Shown here in pieces: positions 12,685-21,378 of a stretch of 64,000 nt of DNA. Both the position numbers and the translations under genes were made by a program. Below the pieces are notes generated by a model. That model had not been told where the DNA came from, did not search any database, and saw only the letters and a program-made list of their open reading frames with translations. This DNA is from Cutaneotrichosporon cavernicola (lineage: Eukaryota; Basidiomycota; Tremellomycetes; Trichosporonales; Trichosporonaceae): positions 992,001-1,056,000 of the forward strand of contig NC_083397.1 of the NCBI RefSeq assembly GCF_030864355.1. The letters run 5' to 3'. The stretch's first letter is position 1, and the number at the start of each line of letters is the position of its first letter.

Positions 12685-13266
12685 TCACAGCGGCTCAGGT
12701 CTCGCACGACCGCGTAGGGACAGCGACCGGCCTATCCAGCTGCCCCGTCTCTGGAGCGTTTTGGTGGGCGCCTTGCCGCAGCGGCTGCATGGTGCATTGC
12801 GCCCGAGTTTCCTCCGTATGCTGCCCTTCAAGCCCACGCTGTGCTCGCAGGTCTCAGCGGGCGCCTTGTGTTGTTCTGGGGCGTCGTCCAAGATCTCCTG
12901 CTGTTCTTCAGTGACGATACCGTCGTAAGCTTCCGGAACGACATTCATGCTGAACGGACTGCGGTCCCATGGTGCTCCGACTGTCGTCTCGCGCGGACTC
13001 CGAGTTGGACTACTCGTACTCGATCCAGCGCTCAACGTGCTCGCGCTGCCGACGGTATCCGAAGATGAGATCTTGTGCGTGGGCCGTACAATGGGATCCC
13101 GCGTCGACGCAAGCAGGAACCCGCGGTCTAGAGGTGTGTCGCGTCGCACAGTACTTTCGGGGACGGGGTAGCGACCGATCCCCTCATAGTCGAGGCTGAG
13201 GAGGAGGGAGCGGGCGCGCGCAGTCTCGCTCCGCCCATCCTGCATCGGCTTACTTTGGCGCAACAT
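12685..13266 (-). CDS. hypothetical protein, 193 aa
   Basis: This is a single open frame from an ATG at 13266. The protein is polar, rich in Ser, Thr, Arg and Pro, and probably disordered (DTVGSASTLSAGSSTSSPT). One acidic segment (AYDGIVTEEQQEILDDAPEQ) and a small Cys pair (CSRCGK) near the C-terminus are visible. No signal peptide, membrane segment or known domain is seen. It may continue through an intron past the stop. It is included because it has a true ATG and is the longest open frame in a gene-poor stretch, but it could be spurious. Confidence 0.4.
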   Translation of the reverse strand: MLRQSKPMQDGRSETARARSLLLSLDYEGIGRYPVPESTVRRDTPLDRGFLLASTRDPIVRPTHKISSSDTVGSASTLSAGSSTSSPTRSPRETTVGAPWDRSPFSMNVVPEAYDGIVTEEQQEILDDAPEQHKAPAETCEHSVGLKGSIRRKLGRNAPCSRCGKAPTKTLQRRGSWIGRSLSLRGRARPEPL

Positions 13267-14841
13267 TTCTTATGTTGAAGGGAAACGACCTACCCCGCAA
13301 AGAGGTTTCTTAGCTTCTTAAAGGCGCAGAAAAAAGGCTGGTGGGAGGGCGGCAGCTGAATACTTCACTGCGGGCCGCCAAGAATAATGGCGTCACTTAC
13401 ATCCCTGGCATGTAATAAGGTTGACTTCTTTGGGTATGTGCCTTGGGCCGTGTATTGCAATTTGTATTTCGAGGTTCACTTTGGCTCTGTTGGATCTGGG
13501 CCTCTCGTAAGCCGCACTCAGACGCAGCTGATTTTGTAGTGTGTTAGGTGAAATATTTGGCTCTGGCCCAAGTCCTCTGCGCGGAGACGGATGCCACCTG
13601 GCCTTGGCAGGACTATGAATGGCGGAAACGTTGCCGCAGACAACGTCAGGGCCTTTGGTAGACTCTGCAATCGGAGACGTCGCGTGTTGATGCTTCAGAT
13701 GAATTGTACGCCCTTATACACGTTTCATCCCTTGAAGCGCAAATAGGCAAACGGCTGAATGTGCAGTGACATCACGCCAGAATCTCCCGAGCACTTGGTC
13801 CATTAGAGCTGCGTATGTCGCAACCGCGGATCGACAGCTGAACCGAGAATGCAATGGATAAGTGGATGTCGCTCTCTTCAACCTGCCCCCTTTAGATACC
13901 CCTTATCTCATCACAATGTCTGAGTGTTGATCTGAATTTGGAAAGCTCCGTATGTCAAGTGAGATGTGGTGAGCAATGCCACTGGTACAGGATCGCCGTG
14001 TCCATGCATTGACACCTATCGTCCCTTCCGAAGGAACAGAAGGACTGGTTGTGCACCGCCTGTAGATTCGCGTCAGCGGTCTTCTCACGAACGACTAGGT
14101 CACTCTGTTGGCGAAGCCAACCTCCAAGACTGGAGTCGGACACGATGCCGGAGCCCGTGGGTTACACTCACAGCCGTGGTTACACTCACAGCCAGCGTGG
14201 TGTCGGATTCTCTCAGGCTCGCAACATACGTCAGTGTGGGACTATTCCCACATCGTTGACGGCGCCTGGGACTGTTCTGTGCCTCAATTTGGACGGGTGG
14301 GGTTCTACAGGGTTACTGCGGAATGTGGAGTGTGGAGTACGTGGGGGTGCGTCACCGAGGTCAACCAAGTTCACCCCTTGCGGGAGCACGATGCGGGCTG
14401 CAGTTGCCGGCTTTGTTTGGTTGGTTTACCCATGGTTTGCCTAGACAGCAGTGGCTGCCGTTGAAGCTGCGATTTCCGCGGCCGAGAGCGAGCGTCGAAT
14501 CATTCCCTATGGGCTGCATGCTCTGTGAATAGTCTGGAGTCTTCCGACTCGGACACTATCTCTCACCGAGATGGTGGCTAGGTGATGCTGGTCTTACCGG
14601 CCCCAATATTGACCGTGCGGGGTTGGCAGGTTGACAACTGAGGTTGACAACCGAAATAACCTCGGGATCTTGGCCTGGCATCCATCGGCACCGGTGTTCT
14701 AAGAACCGTCCCATCTCTGCACCTGCTCTTAAACATCAGCCTGAGAACGCAACACCAACTGCGCCAACTCGAGCGTCCTCGCTGGGAACACGCAACGCCA
14801 ACTGGACCATCCGCGCTTGGATCATTGACCTCCCGCTCACC
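13267..14841. other. 1.6-kb intergenic region upstream of P450
   Basis: Several overlapping short frames, none convincing. The region contains a short tandem duplication at 14161-14193. No mobile element was recognised. Confidence 0.4.
14161..14193. repeat. short tandem duplication
   Basis: GTTACACTCACAGCC occurs at 14161-14175 and again at 14179-14193, a period of 18 bp. Confidence 0.8.
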
Positions 14842-16368
14842 ATGTCGAGCACGAACCTCGTCAAGCTCCCCTTCACCCTCACCCCGCTCATGAGCGTGGT
14901 TCTAGCCGTTGCAGCCCTCCTGATCGGGCTGGCGATCGAGCTATCTCGCCGGCGCGCCTCATACGCCCATCTGCCGCCCGGCCCCAAGCCACACCCACTT
15001 ACAGGCAACGTTCATCCGTCAAAGTATCCATGGCGCTCATTCTACCAACTCTCCAAGACGTACGGCCCAGTTATTACCGTGTGGGCCGGCACACGGCCAC
15101 AGGTAATCCTCAACGACATGGCTAGTGCGACGTTCTTCCTGGACAAGCACTCGCGGGACACATCCGACCGCCCCCCGCATTGGGCCTACATCTCGAGCGG
15201 GAAGCGCATGGTCCTCCAGCGCCACGGCGAGCGGTGGCGCCGTATGCGCCGTGCCCTCCACTCTCTCCTGCAACCCGCACAGTCCGCCGAACTCCGCCCA
15301 TACCAGGAGAAGGCTGCGCGTGGGGTCGTGCTGGACATGTTGAACGGCGGTACGTACCAGGACCACATTTCGACATATGCCGCGACGATCGTCGTGCACA
15401 TGGCCTATGGACGGACGGACAGGGCCCACTACTCGGACCCAGACATTGCGGGGATTGTCGAGAACGGTGACCGGCTCGGCCAACTCCTCCGCCCAGGCGA
15501 GTACCGGCTCGACGCATTCCCGTGGCTCCGCTTCGTGCCGGGATATATGAGCAAGATGAACCGCTGGAACGCCGAGGAGCTTGTCCTCTTCCGGACCGCT
15601 CTCGACGGCGTTCGGAACGGACGCAACAACGGTCGCGTGCCCTGCTTCGGCACGTATTTGCTGGACAGGCAGAAGGAGCTCGAACTGAACTACGACGAGG
15701 TCGCTTATCTCTGTGGCAGCGTATTTGGCGCTGGGTCCGACACGAGTAGCGCCGCCATCCAGATCGTGATCATGGCTGCGGCTACACATCCGGAATGGCA
15801 GGCTCGCGTCCAGGCCGAACTGGACAGCGTGACGGGTGACCAACCGCCTGGATTCGATGATCTCGACCAGGACTCGGTGCCACTCCTCCACGCCTTTATT
15901 GCAGAGAGTGTTCGCTGGCGCCCCGTCTCGGCTGGCGGGTTCACCCACCGCACGACAGCGCCAGTCGTGTATGGCGAATACGTCGTGCCCTCCGGTACCC
16001 TCATCACCGGTAACCACTGGGCGATCCACCGAGACGAGGGATACTATGGTCCCAACGTTGAGGAATTCAAACCCGAACGTTGGCTCAAGGACGGCGAGTT
16101 CAACAAGTCGATGAAGCACGTGCAGTACGGCTTTGGCCGACGAGTCTGTCCCGGTCAACACGTCGCGAACAACAGCGTGCTCATCAACTCGGCGCTGCTT
16201 CTCTGGGCGTTCAACATCACTGAATCCCTGGACAAGAATGGCAAGCCGATCCCGATCGACACCCTGGCATTCACCAACACGGCCAACTCTCACCCTCTCA
16301 AGTTTGACGTCAAGTTCACGCCGCGCCACGCGCATCTTGCAGACCTCGTCCGCGGCGACTACCTCTAG
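14842..16368 (+). CDS. cytochrome P450 monooxygenase, microsomal type
   Basis: Heme-thiolate monooxygenase, 508 aa, in one uninterrupted exon. An N-terminal membrane anchor (LTPLMSVVLAVAALLIGLAI) is followed by the proline hinge LPPGPKPHPLTGN. The I-helix oxygen-binding motif is AGSDTSS (residues 297-303), the K-helix ExxR is ESVR in AFIAESVRWRP, and the heme-binding loop is FGRRVCPGQ with Cys436. The PERF-like motif is FKPERW. These give a complete, probably active class II enzyme anchored in the ER. The substrate is unknown; the sequence style is like fungal secondary-metabolism or xenobiotic P450s. The ATG at 14842 is chosen because it directly precedes the anchor; upstream in-frame codons add unconserved sequence. 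It has no clustered biosynthetic neighbours. The absence of introns is unusual beside the intron-rich genes around it. Confidence 0.95.
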   Translation: MSSTNLVKLPFTLTPLMSVVLAVAALLIGLAIELSRRRASYAHLPPGPKPHPLTGNVHPSKYPWRSFYQLSKTYGPVITVWAGTRPQVILNDMASATFFLDKHSRDTSDRPPHWAYISSGKRMVLQRHGERWRRMRRALHSLLQPAQSAELRPYQEKAARGVVLDMLNGGTYQDHISTYAATIVVHMAYGRTDRAHYSDPDIAGIVENGDRLGQLLRPGEYRLDAFPWLRFVPGYMSKMNRWNAEELVLFRTALDGVRNGRNNGRVPCFGTYLLDRQKELELNYDEVAYLCGSVFGAGSDTSSAAIQIVIMAAATHPEWQARVQAELDSVTGDQPPGFDDLDQDSVPLLHAFIAESVRWRPVSAGGFTHRTTAPVVYGEYVVPSGTLITGNHWAIHRDEGYYGPNVEEFKPERWLKDGEFNKSMKHVQYGFGRRVCPGQHVANNSVLINSALLLWAFNITESLDKNGKPIPIDTLAFTNTANSHPLKFDVKFTPRHAHLADLVRGDYL

Positions 16369-16460
16369 TCTGGAGGAGTGTAGGGTATCAGAAGAATATT
16401 TGTAAACCTGTTCTGTAAGCGCGTGACCGAACATGGCGTGACATGAATAAAAATCATCAA

Positions 16461-16559
16461 GGTCGTGTGGCGAAATGGCATCGCGTCTGACTACGATTTC
16501 TGCTCTTCTGTGGACGCGTTGTGTATCAGGAGATCGCGGGTTCGACCCCTGTCATGACC
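16461..16559 (+). tRNA. tRNA-Arg(ACG), intron-containing
   Basis: Nearly identical in its exons to the copy at 8376-8472: acceptor GGTCGTG/CATGACC, anticodon loop C-T-ACG-A. The intron after position 37 is 28 nt and differs clearly from the 26-nt intron of the first copy. One T-stem base pair is G-T instead of G-C. Confidence 0.95.
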
Positions 16560-17014
16560 TGCAGTACCAGCAAGTGCGTAGCGCAAGCTGGGACCTCTCT
16601 TTTGCTTGTTGAGGCGTCGGGCAAGGGTCGAAAGAGGTGCGAGGGAAAGGGTGCTCGACGTCCAGGGTATGGACAGAGTTCAGAGGGTTCCAATGCACTC
16701 CGGAGCCTCGCATGGGCTTGCAGAGGAGATTGGCCGACACGGAAGACGGGTTGTTGGGAGATAATCACACCCAGAGAGCAAGGAGAATGTATCGTAGACA
16801 GAGGGAGCATTTGGGCCATGCCCTATGCTCCCCGGTATATAATCGTCGTATCCTCCCGTTTCTCTTTCGATGTCATTCATTCCGTCTCCACAGGATGACC
16901 TGGATGCAATATTTTCCTCCGCCACCCACGAAACCGCTCCCGCATCAACGTCTAGCCTCTTCAATCGCCTACAACACAGTCAGCGGCTGCCGGTTAGGCC
17001 AAAAGACGATGCTT
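16560..17014. other. intergenic region between two tRNA genes
   Basis: No gene recognised. Confidence 0.4.
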
Positions 17015-17123
17015 TTCTCCACCAGGGAGTTGAACCCTGCTCTTTCGCGGTCAAGCTGTGCTTTAGAGGCTCCAGCAACTCTCTAATGAGAGGCGAATAT
17101 ACTAACCGATATACTAGTAAAGA
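17015..17123 (-). tRNA. tRNA-Glu(CTC), intron-containing
   Basis: Reading the minus strand from 17123, the acceptor TCTTTAC pairs with GTGGAGA. The D-arm is TAGTATATCGGTTAGTATA. The anticodon stem TTCGC pairs with GCGAA around C-T-CTC-A, and the T-arm is CAGGG-TTCAACT-CCCTG. An intron of 37 nt follows A37. Confidence 0.9.
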
Positions 17124-17516
17124 CGAACATTTCTGAAATAGAAGTCTTGGGCTGGGGAAAGAGGTGGAAGACCCTCTCTCCAGAAGCGGAGGGATGTATG
17201 ACAGTCGAGAATGGATTTTGAGGGCGTTGTCTTGGTTCCAACTGATCGAGAGCTTTGATCGGGGTTCACCGAGTTTCTGGCTGTGCACTGTACTGTTGCG
17301 GGCTTCGACTGGAGGGTTTCATGGCGTGAATGCCATGTACGAGTGGCAAACTGCCGCAGAGATTGCGATAGTTTCCAGTAGTTGGGAAATGGGTTGTGAA
17401 TGCCATGTCATGCCTCGTCATTTCAAAGCCTAATCTGACCCAGGCCAGTCCAATTAGCAGCCTCAACCAAGGTAGGATATGTAGTGATATGCCATGCTAG
17501 AAATGTCTTGTACTTC
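17124..17516. other. intergenic region
   Basis: No gene recognised; 3' flank of the NADH kinase gene. Confidence 0.4.
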
Positions 17517-18851
17517 CTAATGCCCCGGATCTTCCAGACTCTTATTGACGAAACCCACATTGAACTGGAGGAGCGAGTTGATGTCCCGCACCCACCCCGT
17601 ACCCTGGCCGACGCGTTCTACGCATGGGATGGGGAACGGTGACTTGCGGATCACAACACTCTCGTGTGCGTTGAGAAGGCACACCTCGCGCCCGTCGATC
17701 GATAGTTCGGCTGGTGCACGGGCGCGCGGACTGATCTCGAGCCGCACCACGCCATGTCCGGGAAGAACTATTGGTCTGAAACTGAGTGACCGCGGAGCAA
17801 TAGGTGTGAGCAGGAGGGCGTCCGCTTCGGGATGCGAGATTGGTCCTCCAGCGGAGAGCGAGTATGCGGTGGACCCTGTCGGCGTAGAGAGGAGAAGGCC
17901 GTCCGACTGCTGTCAGCTAAGGACCAAAGACACAAGCGGACAAATACTCACCACTGCCTCGGTCAAGTGTTGCCCGTCAAAGTACATGTCGACAACCGCG
18001 AGGTGTGGATGCCGCCCGCGGTGCAGCGACACCTCATTCATGACCTGCCATCCGCTTCGGCTCTTGGGCCCGCACCGCTCGAGCAGGCTCCCGTCAGGCG
18101 CCTGAGGCTTGCACTCGACGCGCATCCTATTCAGGATGGGGACAGGCCCTGTGAGGGTTCTCTGGACAGCCGGATTGAGCTGCGAGATGTGGAAGGGAAG
18201 GAGGAAGCCGAGTGACCCCATCGAGAAGCACAGTACGGGCGGGCACTCGCCTTGGCTGAACAAGTTGGCGACGTGGAGCACTGTCCCGTCACCACCGAGA
18301 GTCAGAACGAGGTGTGTGTTCTCTGGCAACAAGCTGACGTCCTCTACCGTTAGAGCCCAGCGTTCAGGAGGACGCACTCTTATCGACAACAACCAGCTGG
18401 TCGAACTCGGGGTGGTCGCGCGCGGTATGCGGCTCTACCAGCAGGCGAAGTTGGGGGTACGTCTTGGTGAGCATTCTGCGGTCAGTTGGGTACCACCTTC
18501 CTCAGCTCACGACAACACATCGCGCATGGTAGAGCGCACACGCTCGTCGTCTGGCTTATGCACTATGAGCATAGACGTTGGCTGCGCCGTCCAGCGCGTC
18601 AGACGATACCTGATGTCAGTTACATGTTGTTTACCGCAACTAACGAGGACAGTGACTCGCTCCCCCGCGGCTCTGGTATGGGGAGCAACCTCGGTTTCCT
18701 GGGTTCAGTGCGGGCCATGTGGAGGTGGTACTCACCTCAGAAGCTGTTTAGCTGTTGGCTGAGGCAAGTCGCGCAGGAGATGTACACCACGACGACCTCC
18801 GAGATACCGGCCTATGCCAAACGTGGTACGCCACGCTATTGTTGTCCTCAT
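17517..18851 (-). CDS. POS5: NAD/NADH kinase, POS5-like, probably mitochondrial
   Basis: Phosphorylates NAD(H) with ATP to make NADP(H); POS5-type enzymes supply mitochondrial NADPH. Exons are 18851-18736, 18609-18511, 18475-18378, 18343-17952 and 17906-17517 (364 aa). The diagnostic GGDGT motif is at residues 121-125 (TLGGDGTVLHVANLF). FSMGSLGFLLPF and NEVSLHRGRHPHL follow, then the second conserved block STPTGSTAYSLSAGGPI and LSFRPIVLPG. The start ATG at 18851 gives an Arg-rich, acid-free leader (MRTTIAWRTTFGIGRYLGGR) typical of matrix targeting. The short N-terminus with no long regulatory extension also fits POS5 rather than cytosolic UTR1. All four introns keep phase and end next to CTGAC or CTAAC. 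It is divergent from RPS29. Confidence 0.92.
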
Positions 18852-19227
18852 GGTGAACGAGCAAGTGTCGACATGTAGATATCACCTTGCTTGAGCGATC
18901 TGCTACATCCCAGGGCCAGGGAGTGACTCGCGACTCGACATTTCCAGTGGCGTCAGATGAACGTGCCTGGCTGCCAACGGAGATCAATCCCAAGTCCTCC
19001 AACAATGCCACTCTCCAAACGCCGAAGTTTGGCACCTATAACGCCGTGACAGTTTCGTGCAGACCAGGATAGCGAGTTGGCCACCAAGGATTGCCTCAAG
19101 CCTCAAGCCTCGCCAAAACCCACGTCAACGACGTGAGTAACAACGACGATGACGAGCGGGTGCAACATGACAGAGTGCTGACCATGCAGAAAACCGCGTC
19201 TTCCGCGAACAACATCAGCAAAGCAAT
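18852..19227. other. divergent promoter region, NADH kinase / RPS29
   Basis: No gene recognised between the two divergent starts. Confidence 0.5.
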
Positions 19228-19271
19228 ATGTGAGTCTCAAATGGACGAAAGCTGTCAACACGCGCTGACAG

Positions 19272-19308
<37 letters not shown>

Positions 19309-20244
19309 CGCGCGCGATGATCGCGATAGTCCGGAAAACGAGCTGGAAGCGGAGCTGGAGCTGGACATGTGCAGCGCAGGCGAGGGGTTACGTGGATGGG
19401 CCAGGTGCGGCGGAGTTTGAGCAAGGAAGGAGGGCACGCCTAGGGAACGCCGAGGGCAGTGGCATGGGCATAGGACGACGCGCGCATCGATAGCGACGAC
19501 TCGGTTATGGGCGACTCTCGGCGTCAACGCAGCGACAGGACGGGTGCGCACTCTTGCCTTGTGCGCCGAGGTGTCCACGACCATGAGTTCGGGGGAGCGC
19601 GCGTCTTGGCATTCACACCCACTTCTCCAACTGTCCTACTGCACAACCACACTCTCTCAACACCACCTTTTCATCATCTGCGCTCGCAACGCGCCGTGTG
19701 TGGAAACGGAAGAGGGATCGACTGGGAACCTTCCCGTCTACCTGCTTGAACGCCGACCTCTCTTTCCCAACCAGCACGCGACCATCACCCGACGACTTGC
19801 CACCTCGAAATTTGCCACCCTCCAAATGTCTGGTTGCGTGTGCGTTCGGTTCAGCCTGTGCGCACTCCTGCGTGCTCGAAGACTCGATCGCGAAGCCGCC
19901 TTCCCTCTCGCACGCTTGCCTCATTCCTGTTTCTTGTCCATGCTCGCTTTGTACCTTGCTCTTTCTCCGTGCCTCTTCGGGAGGTGTGCTCTGTTCCCAG
20001 TGCATTCTCCAGCGTTCCATATGGCGTTGCGGAACCTAAGGAGTCAAGCTAACAGCAGCCCCCGTAACTACGGCAAGGGCTCGCGCCAGTGCCGCGTCTG
20101 CGCCCACCGCGCCGGTCTCGTCCGCAAGTGGGGCCTTGACATGTGCCGTCAGTGCTTCCGCGAGAAGTCCAAGGCTATGGGCTTCGTCAAGGTGAGTTGA
20201 ATGTTGACGCAGGAGGCAAAGTGCTGACGACGTAGTTCAACTAA
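19228..20244 (+). CDS. RPS29: 40S ribosomal protein S29 (uS14)
   Basis: Small zinc-binding protein of the 40S head. The spliced exons 19228-19229, 19276-19302, 20059-20191 and 20236-20244 give exactly 56 residues, the usual length of uS14 in eukaryotes. The product begins [20 protein letters not shown] and contains the zinc knuckle CRVC...CRQC (C-x2-C-x14-C-x2-C). The start codon itself is split: exon 1 contributes AT at 19228-19229 and exon 2 contributes G at 19276. Unspliced, the local ATG is followed at once by TGA. The second intron (19303-20058) is 756 nt, far longer than any other intron in the window. The last exon encodes only Phe-Asn-stop. Family and exons 2-4 are very secure. The split start rests on a perfect GTGAGT donor and CTGACAGACAG acceptor, and on the conserved MAHSNVW start. 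Confidence 0.93.
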
Positions 20245-21378
20245 ACTAGTTCACTCGGGTTCATAGTTGGCTTGAGGGGTCTGTACGTGTCTGTAGATTC
20301 GATGGCATCCCATCTTCACTGCTTGTCCCTGCGCGGCGTGGGTTAGCAGTTTCCGCTCGTCATGTCCGAGGTTGTCGGTGGTGGTTGGAATCTTGAGTTC
20401 GGTGATTCGGAGAAAAGCGGCAATAGTAAGGAGTGGCTTCGATGGGACCTAGTACCAGACTCATTTCGTGCCTTGAATAAATCAACCCAGTTTGATTTGC
20501 TTCCGTTGCAATCCATCTTGAAGCCAACCAAGTAGAGAGTGTCAACCAAAGAAAGGTCCAAGCAAACTGAATTTTACTTCGCCCCCTTTAGCTGCCTTGG
20601 ACCTTTTTGGTCTGGTGCCACCCTCTGACCGTTGGGACTCTCCACCTTCCCTTCAAAACCCCCCACCAAGAGAGGGTCAATCAAACAGGCAAACCGCCAC
20701 TTGCAACATCTCACCACCCTTCAACATCAACTTCATCCTTCCATCCCACCCACCCGCACCTCATCCCGACACGGATCACGGTCACGACAAAAGAAAGAGT
20801 CTTACACGCTCTTTCACGTCCCGGCACTAAACTTGTTGTAGCTCTTAGCGAAACCTCCCCCTTCCCCCAAGCTCCCTCTCCAAACCTCCAGGCCAACCTT
20901 CAACCCTCGCCCCTTTTTGTCTTGCACGCCGAGTCGCGGTTGTGAGTTGCTTCTTCAACATTCCTCCCGACAGGTGCACAGAGTGTGTGTTCATTCGTGC
21001 ACTGCCTCTGAGCCGCTTCGTCATCGTCACCGTCGCAGAAGATTCACCACTGGCCATCATGCTGACAGATCGCGTCGCTTTTCGCTATTCACAACTCGTT
21101 TCCCTCACGCGCACTTTGCTTCTTCCCGTCATTCCAATTCAACTCACGCCATCTCCTACACTCCTCACTCTGCGATGACACTCCGCTCATGGATTTCTCC
21201 ACCAGACCCCTCGTCTCACCTTAGCCTTAATCGTTCCGGATCTCTCGAGTTTGGACGTGCGTTTTTCAAAAGAACGGACCGTTGTTGTCGAGTGGCGACG
21301 GACCTCAAATCCCGACAGGACTGTGCTGACCATCCAGACTCGCGGATCCCACTCCACATCGTCCCAAACACACAGAGC
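20245..21378. other. 1.1-kb intergenic and leader region upstream of PUF4
   Basis: CT-rich and CCA-rich sequence from about 20600 to 21370, typical of a long fungal promoter and 5' UTR. The long leader would suit a translationally regulated mRNA. No separate gene recognised. Confidence 0.5.

Noticed and set aside
15037..16434. 465-aa open frame antisense to the P450 gene
   Set aside because: It is a shadow frame produced by high GC and codon bias; the sense strand has all P450 motifs.
18748..19035. Alternative N-terminal exon for the NADH kinase (frame containing EDLGLISVGSQARSS)
   Set aside because: The ATG at 18851 gives a direct, phase-correct first exon with a presequence; the alternative needs an extra 71-nt intron and has no conserved residues.
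19279..19584. Minus-strand frame starting [18 protein letters not shown]
   Set aside because: It lies within the RPS29 intron, is low-complexity, and has no supported continuation.
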